Shown: positions 31,050 through 37,775 of the stretch, in pieces
How the letters are laid out: the number at the start of each line of letters is the position of its first letter
How positions within the stretch are numbered: position 1 is the first letter of the stretch
Origin: a virus
IMG/VR virus record: IMGVR_UViG_3300012984_000024
Location: 1-41,782 of that record
DNA length: 41,782 nucleotides
Strand: one strand, 5' to 3'
Translations under genes and position numbers: made by a program
Notes under the pieces: model-generated
What the model saw: the letters and a program-made list of their open reading frames with translations, nothing else
What the model was told of the DNA's origin: nothing
The model's database searches: none

Positions 31050-31995
31050 TGGGAATCTCCTGAATAGGGATAATGGTTTCAGTTCGGTCAACGGGGTTCC
31101 AGATTTTCCGCTGGAATTGTCCTTCCAGCCAGGGGGTCGGATTAGCCGACATACAGGGTTGCTGGAACATACAACCACCATAAGCAGAACAGCCTTCGGA
31201 GAGGTTCACATCCCAATACCCTTCCTTCCAGCACTGAATAGCGCGTTTGATATCCCGGATTACCTGGATTCGCCATTCTTCAACGTGGTGCGGAGTGCGG
31301 ACGGTGATTGCTTGGGCGTGGTTTATCGAGGTTTTGAGAATCGCGATTCCTCGGACAACGACTTGGGAAACGGGGATACCGAGTTCCCGCGCTGCCCAGG
31401 AATAGCCGGTGAATTGGGCACGGCGATTCCATTGGTTAGCCCAGGACGGGCCGAGGGACGAGGTTGTTTTATCGTCGTAGATCGAAAGCGCTCCGGCGTA
31501 GGTCGCCACCATGTCAGCACGGCCGGCCCAGATAATAGGCTCATCGGTATCAGGATGCCGGAGGTTGTCAACGTCGAGGGGATGAGCGAAAGAGAATTCG
31601 ATCATCGGACCATTTTTCCCGGCGTAGGGCTGAACGGGATCGGTGGCGAGGGGAAAAGCAGCGAAGTAATAGGAGAAGGCTTCGATAAGCCGGTCGAGGG
31701 ATTTGTTAGAGCCAGAGCCGCGCTCGGGAGGGATGAAGTCGCCATAGGCGAGAATCATCGCCTCCAGGCCAGCGGCTTGGGCGTCTACGGCGGTCATCCC
31801 GATTTGATAGAACATCCGTCGAGCGACCTCAAGCCCTTCCGCCCAGGCTTTCCCGGCGTGCAGGTGTACGCTTTCCCCGGGGTATTTGAAATGCTCGATA
31901 TATTCCCAGAAGGCTTTTCGCGGGCATTCGACAAAGGCAGACCGGAGGGAATTATCCCAGACGAGGGGAAATTGTGGGCGGAAGGGGGTGGACAT
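31042..31995 (-). CDS. Cas4/RecB-like PD-(D/E)XK nuclease with Fe-S cysteines
   Basis: 317 aa. The N-terminal SAFVECPRKAFWEY (19-32) supplies Cys24, and HLHAGKAWAEG (44-54) fits the conserved His motif. The catalytic core is GRADMV (158-163) with D161, YDDKT (173-177) with D174 and K176, and Q194 in AQFTGYSW. Cys269, Cys275 and Cys281 at the end complete a four-Cys set as in Cas4/AddB-type [4Fe-4S] nucleases. Family members resect DNA ends. No cas1, cas2 or CRISPR array is present, so a role in phage recombination or packaging-associated processing is more likely than CRISPR adaptation. Confidence 0.85.
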   Translation of the reverse strand: MSTPFRPQFPLVWDNSLRSAFVECPRKAFWEYIEHFKYPGESVHLHAGKAWAEGLEVARRMFYQIGMTAVDAQAAGLEAMILAYGDFIPPERGSGSNKSLDRLIEAFSYYFAAFPLATDPVQPYAGKNGPMIEFSFAHPLDVDNLRHPDTDEPIIWAGRADMVATYAGALSIYDDKTTSSLGPSWANQWNRRAQFTGYSWAARELGIPVSQVVVRGIAILKTSINHAQAITVRTPHHVEEWRIQVIRDIKRAIQCWKEGYWDVNLSEGCSAYGGCMFQQPCMSANPTPWLEGQFQRKIWNPVDRTETIIPIQEIPNE

Positions 31996-31998
31996 GGT

Positions 31999-32229
31999 TT
32001 ATTCCTTAACAAGCCCAAGGGCTTTTTGGATTTCGTGTTGGGCGTAGAAAACCCCAGCTCGGAAGGCTTCATTCGCGACTTCAGTGATTATCTCGACTTC
32101 CTTTGCGGTGTCGAAACGACGCTGAGGCCAGAGGGTTCCTGAGTAGAACCCGTTTCCCGAGCCGGGGCCATCGGCATAATATTTCCCATCGTGGCCGTGT
32201 TTGATGGAATATCGTGCCTCGGGTTGCAT
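31999..32229 (-). CDS. Hypothetical protein
   Basis: 76 aa. The first half has Gly/Tyr-rich strands (YYADGPGSGNGFYSG) and the second is a helix (EVEIITEVANEAFRAGVFYA). Such short strand-plus-helix proteins are frequent in phage early operons. No function can be assigned. It starts exactly at the last base of the upstream stop and precedes the nuclease by 3 nt. Confidence 0.65.
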   Translation of the reverse strand: MQPEARYSIKHGHDGKYYADGPGSGNGFYSGTLWPQRRFDTAKEVEIITEVANEAFRAGVFYAQHEIQKALGLVKE

Positions 32230-32468
32230 TATTCCACCTTGGTCAAGCGAAAGATTTGCAGGGTCGCCGCGTCGGGCTTCCAGCCGTCATCGGAAAGAAC
32301 TTCATCCCGATTACCGCTACCGCGCATGGCCCAGATTTGGCCCTTTTCATCGACTTCGACAAGAAAGCCGTCTTGATCCCCGTTGCAGAGATAGAGCCCG
32401 GGGATTTCGCTGATTTTCTTTAGCAGCGGCGGGCGGGTGTCGATGTTGGATTGAGTAGAATCAGACAT
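32229..32468 (-). CDS. Hypothetical protein
   Basis: 79 aa. Central strands (PGLYLCNGDQDGFLVEVDE, then GQIWAMRGSG) are followed by LQIFRLTKVE. It looks like a compact beta fold. The SD is AAGGAAAAA. No family is recognised. Confidence 0.65.
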   Translation of the reverse strand: MSDSTQSNIDTRPPLLKKISEIPGLYLCNGDQDGFLVEVDEKGQIWAMRGSGNRDEVLSDDGWKPDAATLQIFRLTKVE

Positions 32469-32478
32469 GATTTTTCCT

Positions 32479-32679
32479 TTAGTATTTCAGAGCTTTGAAA
32501 ATCGTGGCTTCACCGGAAGCCTTACGGATGAGGGAGAGCATTCCCCGACATTCAGTGAGAGAACCGGAATGGAGGATTTTGCTATCCCGGTCGGTTACGA
32601 GAATATACTCTCGTTCAAAACTATCCAACGGTAATTCGGGAATATCAATCCCCGGAATATCGAGTTGACCGGATTTCAT
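32479..32679 (-). CDS. Hypothetical protein
   Basis: 66 aa. The N-terminal Pro/Ile-rich segment (DIPGIDIPELPLD) is followed by strands and one helix (EYILVTDRDSKILHSG, LTECRGMLSLIRK). It overlaps the upstream gene as ATGA. No family is recognised. Confidence 0.65.
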   Translation of the reverse strand: MKSGQLDIPGIDIPELPLDSFEREYILVTDRDSKILHSGSLTECRGMLSLIRKASGEATIFKALKY

Positions 32680-32864
32680 TTCTTTTCCCCCATTTTGAAG
32701 TCGACAAGAGCTTGCGCCGAGAACATTTCCGAGTCCAGGGCTTTGCGACAGGGAGTCCAGCCGAGGTCATCGGTGTAATAACACACCCAGCCATAATGCT
32801 GATGGGCGGTATTCATTTCAATACCTCGTTGGCAGCCGCGTTGCGGGAGGGATTCGACGATCAT
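32676..32864 (-). CDS. Hypothetical protein
   Basis: 62 aa from ATG at 32864, in ATGA overlap with the upstream gene and with GGAG 8 nt before it. An internal ATG at 32816 also has a good SD (GAGG) and would give a 46-aa product starting MNTAHQHYGWVCYYT. Trp, Tyr and Cys residues are frequent. No family is recognised. Confidence 0.6.
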   Translation of the reverse strand: MIVESLPQRGCQRGIEMNTAHQHYGWVCYYTDDLGWTPCRKALDSEMFSAQALVDFKMGEKK

Positions 32865-33070
32865 TGGATATTCTCCAGGCGAAGGGCGGGATTATAGGAG
32901 TACAGAGCGGCGTAGGAAAGCCGCTTTGCATCCTTGATGGCTTCGGCCATTTGATGAAGGGGGATTTCCCCGGGGTATTTGGCCTTGAAGATTTGGGTGG
33001 CAAGCCTCGGGGCTTGGGCGAGTCGGCGGTCGATAACTGCTTGAGCTTCGACGATATCGAGGATAATCAT
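32861..33070 (-). CDS. Hypothetical helical protein
   Basis: 69 aa. Mostly helical: DIVEAQAVIDRRLAQ, then a short Pro/Gly turn, then HQMAEAIKDAKRLSYAALYS. It overlaps both neighbours by 4 nt. No family is recognised. Confidence 0.65.
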   Translation of the reverse strand: MIILDIVEAQAVIDRRLAQAPRLATQIFKAKYPGEIPLHQMAEAIKDAKRLSYAALYSYNPALRLENIQ

Positions 33071-33363
33071 AGGGAGTGGTCCGTGTATTCTTCGCGAACT
33101 TTTGCAAGAGATTCTTCGGTAATCGAGGCTTTGATATGGCCAAGGCTGCCGTCGAGCTGATTTGCGAGGTCAGAGGCTTCCGGGTTGTTGGGGAGATTTT
33201 CCCGGAGGAATTTTGCAGCATCAGCAGCGATGCAACGGGCATCGTCATACGGATTCCGCTGGGATGCGCGCTTAACGAATCCCTGCTGATACAAAGAACC
33301 CTCCGCAATCAACATAGCTTCACGAACGGACCAGATGGTGTTTTCAAGAGTAGGGCGGGGCAT
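33067..33363 (-). CDS. Hypothetical helical protein
   Basis: 98 aa, charged and helical throughout (TIWSVREAMLIAEGSLYQQG, ARCIAADAAKFLRENL, SLAKVREEY). No domain is recognised. It overlaps the next gene as ATGA and starts 3 nt after the previous stop. Confidence 0.65.
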   Translation of the reverse strand: MPRPTLENTIWSVREAMLIAEGSLYQQGFVKRASQRNPYDDARCIAADAAKFLRENLPNNPEASDLANQLDGSLGHIKASITEESLAKVREEYTDHSL

Positions 33364-33366
33364 GGT

Positions 33367-33615
33367 TTAATCCTCCAGGAAATATTCAATGAACGGAATA
33401 GCACCGAGGCCGTGGATGGCGTAACCCATCAAATCCAGGCCGTAATGCACGATAAAATGATGCGCAATCGGATCAGGCATGAGCGCGGCAGCTTTCGCCG
33501 TGCTAACGCCAAAAATCATAATCCCGAACCCAGCCCACATGCGATGGGCGAGAGTATGATCTTTGCCGATAGCGTGGTGACAGATTGCTTTCGGCAGGTG
33601 GATAAAGTCGATCAC
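33367..33615 (-). CDS. Small His-rich, partly hydrophobic protein
   Basis: 82 aa with ten His residues. One hydrophobic helix lies at about residues 27-45 (WAGFGIMIFGVSTAKAAAL) and a weaker one at about 58-78. The His residues cluster around them (HHAIGKDHTLAHR, AHHFIVHYG). It could be a small membrane protein that binds metal, but no family is recognised. It lies next to two other small membrane proteins. The SD is AAGGAGAAA. Confidence 0.65.
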   Translation of the reverse strand: MIDFIHLPKAICHHAIGKDHTLAHRMWAGFGIMIFGVSTAKAAALMPDPIAHHFIVHYGLDLMGYAIHGLGAIPFIEYFLED

Positions 33616-33625
33616 GGTTTTCTCC

Positions 33626-33781
33626 TTAGCGGCAGAGTTGAGCGATTTCGGAAGAGGTGTAGCCTTTTTCCATGGCGGTTGTTTTGCAGGAGGCGGTTAC
33701 CAGAAGAACTGACACCAGCACTGCGAAAAACGCCAGGATTAGAACAATGATAGTGATATAAAGCCAGTTGTCTTCACTCAT
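33626..33781 (-). CDS. Small single-pass membrane protein
   Basis: 51 aa from ATG at 33781, coupled to the previous gene as ATGA. Residues about 6-29 are a very hydrophobic helix (YITIIVLILAFFAVLVSVLL), then a Cys and a tail ending MEKGYTSSEIAQLCR. Small phage membrane proteins with such tails are common in early regions. TASC is a weak lipobox-like site. The function is unknown. Confidence 0.7.
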   Translation of the reverse strand: MSEDNWLYITIIVLILAFFAVLVSVLLVTASCKTTAMEKGYTSSEIAQLCR

Positions 33782-33903
33782 ACTACCACCTTTGTCAATT
33801 CCCAGACAAAAGCCCCGATAAAACACGCCGTGGCAAAAGCCGCGAGGTTTGCCAGAACCTTCAGAGCATTCGGGCCATCTTCGAGAGATTCCTTTTCCTT
33901 CAT
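33778..33903 (-). CDS. 41-residue membrane protein
   Basis: Start ATG at 33903 with AAGGGA 6 nt upstream; the stop overlaps the next start as ATGA. The N-terminal 15 residues are charged (KEKESLEDG) and residues about 16-34 form a membrane helix (VLANLAAFATACFIGAFVW). The coupling on both sides and the SD show that it is a gene despite its size. The function is unknown. Confidence 0.75.
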   Translation of the reverse strand: MKEKESLEDGPNALKVLANLAAFATACFIGAFVWELTKVVV

Positions 33904-33914
33904 GATTTTCCCTT

Positions 33915-34157
33915 TCAGAAAAAGTCTACGTCAGTAGCTTTGGTTTTTTCGGCTTTGTTAACCTGAACGCGATTAGCCGAGAGGTCACGTTCAGCGGAGA
34001 GGATAAAAGCCCGGAGGTCTTCGAGGGGGATTTTTTCCCCGGATTGGATTCGGGCTTTCATTTCGAGAGCAGCGAGCCGCTGGGCTTCAGTGAACCCGCT
34101 CTGTGTTTGCTTTGCGGCTTGCGGCGAGTCGTTCGAGGCGGGCGATTGTTGCGTCAT
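33915..34157 (-). CDS. Small helical protein ending in VDFF
   Basis: 80 aa. The N-terminal 22 residues are Gln/Ser-rich and overlap the upstream gene. Then comes a helix (QRLAALEMKARIQSGEK), a conserved-looking LEDLRAFILSAERDL, and a Lys-rich linker to the C-terminal DVDFF. It resembles the product of 35651-35863 in layout and ending, so the two are probably paralogues. The C-terminal peptide is like a sliding-clamp-binding motif. The start at 34157 has GGAAG 9 nt upstream. Confidence 0.65.
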   Translation of the reverse strand: MTQQSPASNDSPQAAKQTQSGFTEAQRLAALEMKARIQSGEKIPLEDLRAFILSAERDLSANRVQVNKAEKTKATDVDFF

Positions 34158-34386
34158 ATTCGCGGGCTTCCTGAATGCAAAGGTGGAGGGAGAGGAAGGG
34201 ATAAGCCAGCTTGACGATAGCCCAGGCTTCTACCTCAGAGTCTGCCCGAACCTGCATCCGCTCAAGCGGGGAGAAGCGATCCGGCTTCGTCAGGACGGGA
34301 AAGGTTTTGACGGAATAACCCTGCTCTTGGGTCACAGGGTCGGTGTAATCATTGCGCTGGATGCGCAGGACGACATAGGAGGGCAT
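34087..34386 (-). CDS. Hypothetical protein
   Basis: 99 aa. The N-terminal half has strands (YVVLRIQRNDY, GYSVKTFPVL) and the C-terminal half is a helix with EAWAIVKLAYPFLSLHLCIQ, then ATIARLERLAASRK. No family is recognised. Its last 71 nt overlap the VDFF gene in another frame. Confidence 0.62.
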   Translation of the reverse strand: MPSYVVLRIQRNDYTDPVTQEQGYSVKTFPVLTKPDRFSPLERMQVRADSEVEAWAIVKLAYPFLSLHLCIQEAREYDATIARLERLAASRKANTERVH

Positions 34387-34395
34387 GGGGAATCC

Positions 34396-34770
34396 TTAGA
34401 GCTGTTCGTAATTGGCTTCGATATAATCGGCGATTTCGGGGAAAGTGACTCCGGCATCATTGGCCATTGCGAGGGAGGGGTAAGTACCTTTGCCCGGAAA
34501 AGGCAACGGGAGTTTATCCCTACGAGTGCCGACATTTTGGTGAAAATCAGCCCATTCCAGCACCGGCTGAGGTACTAGCCAAACTTCCCCCATATAGCAC
34601 TGAGGATCGGTTTCATTCACTGCAATCTCAGGATTAGCCTTGGCATGGACATTGCAGAGAACCCCAAGGCAGCACATTTTGTTTTCGGCATTCCGGAGTC
34701 GCCCACGAGTTTGCAGGATTTTCCCCGAACGTAACTCAGCGACAAGCGCCATAGCGATATCTTTCTTCAT
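34396..34770 (-). CDS. Conserved phage hypothetical protein (CCLGVLCN motif)
   Basis: 124 aa. LVAELRSGKILQTRGRLRN followed by KMCCLGVLCNVHAKA (about 31-45) is a pattern found in many phage early proteins of unknown function. The rest has strands and a helix (YPSLAMANDAGVTFPEIADY). It overlaps the upstream gene as ATGA. No catalytic role is known to me. Confidence 0.7.
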   Translation of the reverse strand: MKKDIAMALVAELRSGKILQTRGRLRNAENKMCCLGVLCNVHAKANPEIAVNETDPQCYMGEVWLVPQPVLEWADFHQNVGTRRDKLPLPFPGKGTYPSLAMANDAGVTFPEIADYIEANYEQL

Positions 34771-35045
34771 ACCTTTTCCCCTTTGCGGGCAGCGATGGCT
34801 TTTCCCGCGTCGATTGATTCCCGAAGGTCTGCGAGGTCGTCGATCCAGAAATTACGAAAATTCCCTTGGTCGATTTCGCAGATTCTCCAATGGCCGTAGG
34901 AGACCCAGACACCGAGTTTTTCGAGACGAACAACATCGGGTTCGAGTTCCTTAATCCTGGCGTCAAGCCGAGCGATTTCGTCCCGGGCCGCGCATTGGAG
35001 GGCGTAGGATGGGGGATTATCCCGCAAGGCTTGACGGAGTTCCAT
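34767..35045 (-). CDS. Hypothetical protein with N-terminal coiled coil
   Basis: 92 aa. An N-terminal helix with heptads (ARDEIARLDARIKELEPDVV) is followed by an aromatic strand segment (GVWVSYGHWRICEID) and a short C-terminal helix. No family is recognised. It overlaps the CCLGVLCN gene by 4 nt. Confidence 0.65.
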   Translation of the reverse strand: MELRQALRDNPPSYALQCAARDEIARLDARIKELEPDVVRLEKLGVWVSYGHWRICEIDQGNFRNFWIDDLADLRESIDAGKAIAARKGEKV

Positions 35046-35047
35046 GA

Positions 35048-35389
35048 TTAGGCTTCCTTGCGAACAGGAAGTTCGCCCTTGACGACGACCATGCCGATGA
35101 TTTTCTTCAGATTCGCCGCGTGGCGTTCCAGCTTCATCAGAAGGGAGTAGAACTCGATTTCACTGTAGGCATCGGCTTCATCATCCGGGTTCTTCGCAAT
35201 GTCGATGAGGTCGGTTTCTAGCGCCTTGGCCGGGGCGATCATATAATCCCGGACAAAATCTGAGAGCAGGGACTTCCGCTGCTCAAACGTCAGCGTAGCC
35301 ATCAGGCCAGCTTTTTGCAGGGATTGCACCAGCTCCATCTTTTCATTGTTGGTCTGGGTTTCGTCGCAGGTCTTTTCATCGGTGCACAT
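35048..35389 (-). CDS. Hypothetical helical protein
   Basis: 113 aa from ATG at 35389 with GGAG 9 nt upstream; longer readings from 35545 are rejected because they run through the leader. It is mostly helical (MELVQSLQKAGLMATLTFEQ, then AYSEIEFYSLLMKLERHAAN, LKKIIGMVVV). No family is recognised. It follows a gene-free stretch of 92 nt with an inverted repeat. Confidence 0.65.
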   Translation of the reverse strand: MCTDEKTCDETQTNNEKMELVQSLQKAGLMATLTFEQRKSLLSDFVRDYMIAPAKALETDLIDIAKNPDDEADAYSEIEFYSLLMKLERHAANLKKIIGMVVVKGELPVRKEA

Positions 35390-35451
35390 GGGAAATATCT
35401 CCATTGAGATTCGGGGAACGGCCCGAGCCGAGTGGGGGAAAATTCCACTGA

Positions 35452-35469
35452 TTAGGGGATTATCCCTAA
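35452..35469. promoter_or_regulatory. TTAGGG-N6-CCCTAA inverted repeat
   Basis: TTAGGG (35452-35457) and CCCTAA (35464-35469) flank GATTAT. It lies in the gap before the gene at 35389 and resembles the ATAGGG/CCCTAT repeats at 36.97 and 38.48 kb, so it may be another copy of the same operator type. On the - strand the centre contains GATAAT, a possible -10, without a clear -35. Confidence 0.45.
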
Positions 35470-35481
35470 CCGCTGGGATCT

Positions 35482-35640
35482 TTAGCGGAGAATTTGCGCT
35501 GTATACCAAGCCAGCATGATGCCGTCGAAAACAGCCCAACCCCAATGAATCCCTGCTTTTGTAACATCAAGGTAAAACAAGACGAGGAAAATCAGGAAGA
35601 AAAGAACGTTTATTACCAATACCCAATTTACGCTGGACAT
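35482..35640 (-). CDS. Small two-helix membrane protein
   Basis: 52 aa from ATG at 35640 with AAGGA 7 nt upstream. Two hydrophobic helices (about 5-23, NWVLVINVLFFLIFLVLFY; about 31-48, WGWAVFDGIMLAWYTAQI) are joined by a short loop. No family is recognised. It is early and so unlikely to be the lysis holin, though that cannot be excluded. Confidence 0.68.
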   Translation of the reverse strand: MSSVNWVLVINVLFFLIFLVLFYLDVTKAGIHWGWAVFDGIMLAWYTAQILR

Positions 35641-35650
35641 GATAGATTCC

Positions 35651-35863
35651 TTAGAAAAAGTCAACCTGGGATTCGTCAACTTTGGGTTTAGAGTTCCGGG
35701 TCTTTTTCCCTTTTTCCACTGCGATAGGGGAAGCGAGGAAGGTTTTTCGGATCGTTCGGATGAACTTGGCGACGATATCGAGGGAGGGAGTTTCCCCTCT
35801 TTCCGCCGCTGCCCGATGGGCGGAAAGTTCGGCCTTGGTGAAAGTATCGGTGGGTTCAGTCAT
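35651..35863 (-). CDS. Small helical protein ending in QVDFF
   Basis: 70 aa. It has the same order as the 33915-34157 product: a charged helix with ERGETPSLD, then VAKFIRTIRK, a Lys-rich linker and a C-terminal SQVDFF. QxxFF at a free C-terminus resembles the bacterial beta-clamp-binding motif (QL[SD]LF). It overlaps the upstream gene by 8 nt. Clamp binding is an inference. Confidence 0.68.
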   Translation of the reverse strand: MTEPTDTFTKAELSAHRAAAERGETPSLDIVAKFIRTIRKTFLASPIAVEKGKKTRNSKPKVDESQVDFF

Positions 35864-36215
35864 TGGGATTTTTTCTGACCTTGGGGGTGTTAGGGTCGTT
35901 AATATCCGCGAAGAAAGCTGCCTCGATTTGTTTGTATATTTCGTGGTTTTCGAGCATCAGTTCAGGGTCGAGAGCGACAAGCATGGTAATCAGCGCTCGA
36001 TGGACTTGACGGTAAATGCCAGTAACATCCCGGGGAAGCTCGGGGAAAGCGCCATACAGAGCAGATTTGAAGGCGACGATAGATGCCGCCCGGAATTCCA
36101 GGGCATCGCATTCCGGCTTGCCTAGAGCAGCTTGTCGAGCCTTGGCAGCATCCAGCATTTCCCCAATCCGGGAATTGGAGAGGGAAAGGAATTGATAATC
36201 AGGCTTCTTGCTCAT
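35856..36215 (-). CDS. Hypothetical helical protein
   Basis: 119 aa from ATG at 36215; the longer frame to 36479 lies over the next gene and is rejected. It is helical throughout (SNSRIGEMLDAAKARQAALG, EFRAASIVAFKSALYGAF, VHRALITMLVALDPELML). The C-terminus is polar. No family is recognised. Confidence 0.65.
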   Translation of the reverse strand: MSKKPDYQFLSLSNSRIGEMLDAAKARQAALGKPECDALEFRAASIVAFKSALYGAFPELPRDVTGIYRQVHRALITMLVALDPELMLENHEIYKQIEAAFFADINDPNTPKVRKNPND

Positions 36216-36217
36216 GG

Positions 36218-36589
36218 TTAGCTTTCGTTGGATGGGAGGGAAAAACCATAGAGGTCCAGGCATGCAGGGCAGATGCGGGATTTTTCCTCGTGGATAATCA
36301 CCGGGTTCTTCGGTCCATCGAGGGGGATTTGATGATTGGTATTCAGAAGGGCAGTGGAGCGGCGGGCGCCAAGGCCATTTTCCTCGGTGTGGAAAATCCC
36401 CATCAGGGTCAATACAGAATCCCCGCAACCCGTGCAGATATGCTTGCGGCAGCGGGCGGTATAGCCTTTGGAAACCCAATTATTCGCGCCAGTCCATTCC
36501 GAGGATTTGCGCTTGTTTCCGAGGTTTCCAGATTCCAGTAAAAACTGGTGCTGTTCCTCGTTCAGATCGTCGAGAAGATCAGACGGCAT
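36218..36589 (-). CDS. Zinc-ribbon-like hypothetical protein
   Basis: 123 aa. Four Cys in two pairs, CRKHICTGCG (about 47-56) and CPAC (about 107-110), could hold one zinc ion. Between them lies a polar segment with basic residues (GLGARRSTALLNTNHQIP). The N-terminus is an acidic helix. It overlaps the upstream gene by 11 nt. No closer family is recognised. Confidence 0.68.
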   Translation of the reverse strand: MPSDLLDDLNEEQHQFLLESGNLGNKRKSSEWTGANNWVSKGYTARCRKHICTGCGDSVLTLMGIFHTEENGLGARRSTALLNTNHQIPLDGPKNPVIIHEEKSRICPACLDLYGFSLPSNES

Positions 36590-36929
36590 TTTTGCCTCCT
36601 GCTAGGATACGGTCGAGGGCATCGTCTGCGGCTTCAAGGGCAGAAACAATCGGGGCTTTGGATAGTGCCGCCTGAATATCTTGAGCTGCCTGGGAGGTAT
36701 CCCGCAGACGAATAATAAAGGCCGGGGGATTTTCCCTGATATGGAAGGAAACCATATCAGCGAGTTCCCCCCGGTTTTCAGCACGAAGGGCACCGCGTAG
36801 CCCTTGGAAGTCCAGGCGCATTGCCTTGGGGTTATTCGTGGGGATAATGAATTCCCCAATGTCTGCCGCCCGTTGGAGGGCGATCAGCATTGAAGGGGGA
36901 TACGCAGCGGAGATTTTAGATCGGCTCAT
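36579..36929 (-). CDS. Hypothetical protein, first gene of the large early operon
   Basis: 116 aa from ATG at 36929. The start is close to the promoter-like word at 36933-36945. It has mixed helices and strands (LIALQRAADIGEFIIP, MVSFHIRENPPAFIIRL, ALEAADDALDRILAGG). No family is recognised. It is the first gene read from this control region and leads an operon of about 30 genes. Confidence 0.66.
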   Translation of the reverse strand: MSRSKISAAYPPSMLIALQRAADIGEFIIPTNNPKAMRLDFQGLRGALRAENRGELADMVSFHIRENPPAFIIRLRDTSQAAQDIQAALSKAPIVSALEAADDALDRILAGGKNAV

Positions 36930-36932
36930 GCT

Positions 36933-37014
36933 GAGAGTGTAGGCGATGAGGGGAGGGATTGATATAGGGGTTACCCTATGATATAGGGGTATAGGATGTA
37001 ACAAATTGTAACAA
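36933..37014 (-). promoter_or_regulatory. Early control region A (promoter word plus ATAGGG operator)
   Basis: The - strand word CGCCTACACTCTC (36945-36933) is shared with control region B. Upstream of it the + strand shows ATAGGG (36964-36969), CCCTAT (36974-36979) and ATAGGG (36983-36988), forming two overlapping inverted repeats, and an 11-bp direct repeat GATATAGGGGT (36961 and 36980). Further upstream TTGTTACA occurs twice. A weak sigma70 match (TTGTTA, 15 bp, TATCAT at 36983-36978) overlaps the repeat. Confidence 0.6.
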
Positions 37015-37040
37015 CCATGCTCCCCTATTTTCCCCAAGAG

Positions 37041-37064
37041 AAAGGGGCTTATTACAGCCCCTTT
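37041..37064 (-). terminator. Probable terminator of the 37-kb operon
   Basis: AAAGGGGCT (37041-37049) and AGCCCCTTT (37056-37064) form a perfect 9-bp stem with a 6-nt loop, 3 nt after the stop of the 53-aa gene. On the - strand it is followed by CTCTTGGGG, which is only partly U-rich, so the terminator may be weak. Confidence 0.65.
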
Positions 37065-37067
37065 AGT

Positions 37068-37229
37068 TTAGGTTTTAGCCAGCATCCAAGTCAGCCGTTT
37101 TGCGGCAGTCCAGGGATTGTGCTTTCTCCCCGGGCCTTTCTTGGTCCAGGAGAAATTCTTGTTCGGGGTAGAATCCCCGTCAGGAATGCCCAGCGATTGA
37201 CGCAGGCGGACGGCGGGATTGGTTTTCAC
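37068..37229 (-). CDS. 53-residue basic protein
   Basis: GTG start at 37229 with AAGGA about 9 nt upstream; no other start exists in this frame. The product is basic (NKNFSWTKKGPGRKHNPW, then TAAKRLTWML), which suits nucleic-acid binding. It stops just before the terminator stem. No family is recognised. Confidence 0.7.
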   Translation of the reverse strand: MKTNPAVRLRQSLGIPDGDSTPNKNFSWTKKGPGRKHNPWTAAKRLTWMLAKT

Positions 37230-37242
37230 GGGGATTTTTCCT

Positions 37243-37641
37243 TCAGTTGGAGTAACGAGATTCTACGATTTCCCGGCGACCGAAATGAGGGTGCAGGATT
37301 TCGTGGGAATAGGAGTGCCGAGTGCCAACGGTGGTCAGGGCTTTGGCGATATCGGACGCATGCGGGGAAACCTCGACCAAATGCCCGGAAACAAAGAGCA
37401 TGTGAACGGGGATATTCGACCAGTCCCGCTTGATGTTGTCGGAGAGGATGACGGACTCCATCGGCCGCTTGACCCAGACCTTGGGGAAAGTCGGGGAAAC
37501 GCAGGATTGCGCTCCGTGGGTTTTGATGGCCTTCTCGATACGCAGGCGCTTGTTTTTTGCTGTGCGCTGCATCTGCATCTTGCTGGAAGGGTTCCGAGCG
37601 TGGCGGCCGAACTTCGCGCCCTTTTTTTCCTTGGTTGCCAT
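37243..37641 (-). CDS. Basic hypothetical protein
   Basis: 132 aa. The N-terminal 40 residues are strongly basic (GAKFGRHARNPSSKMQMQRT, then KNKRLRIEK), as in a type of small phage protein with unknown role. The remainder has strands and His-rich loops (TVGTRHSYSHEILHPHFG). No family is recognised. It begins after the 17-bp inverted repeat. Confidence 0.65.
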   Translation of the reverse strand: MATKEKKGAKFGRHARNPSSKMQMQRTAKNKRLRIEKAIKTHGAQSCVSPTFPKVWVKRPMESVILSDNIKRDWSNIPVHMLFVSGHLVEVSPHASDIAKALTTVGTRHSYSHEILHPHFGRREIVESRYSN

Positions 37642-37678
37642 GATTAGCCCTTTCTAGGCTGTTGGGGGAGGGAGAGAA

Positions 37679-37775
37679 CTTTTCTTATCTGCTGGTGCGG
37701 AATTTACCTAGTCTCCGTCATTCTCCCCTCAGGAAGCTATCCCAGGGGGAAAATCAAGCCAGCAGATAAGAAAAG
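37679..37775 (-). ncRNA. Possible structured RNA closed by a 17-bp perfect inverted repeat
   Basis: CTTTTCTTATCTGCTGG (37679-37695) is the exact reverse complement of 37759-37775. The 63-nt apical region contains a smaller CCCCT/AGGGG stem. A 17-bp match at this distance is very unlikely by chance. It may be a riboregulator, a processing site, or a DNA cruciform; the sequence does not decide. Confidence 0.5.

Noticed and set aside
31042-31995. Possible CRISPR adaptation gene (Cas4)
   Set aside because: No repeat-spacer array and no Cas1 or Cas2 were seen, and phage Cas4-like nucleases are common without CRISPR.
30925-32142. 405-residue + strand open frame
   Set aside because: It lies opposite the Cas4-like nuclease and two neighbours whose motifs and overlaps are clear. 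Its composition looks like a complement frame and it has no fitting neighbour.
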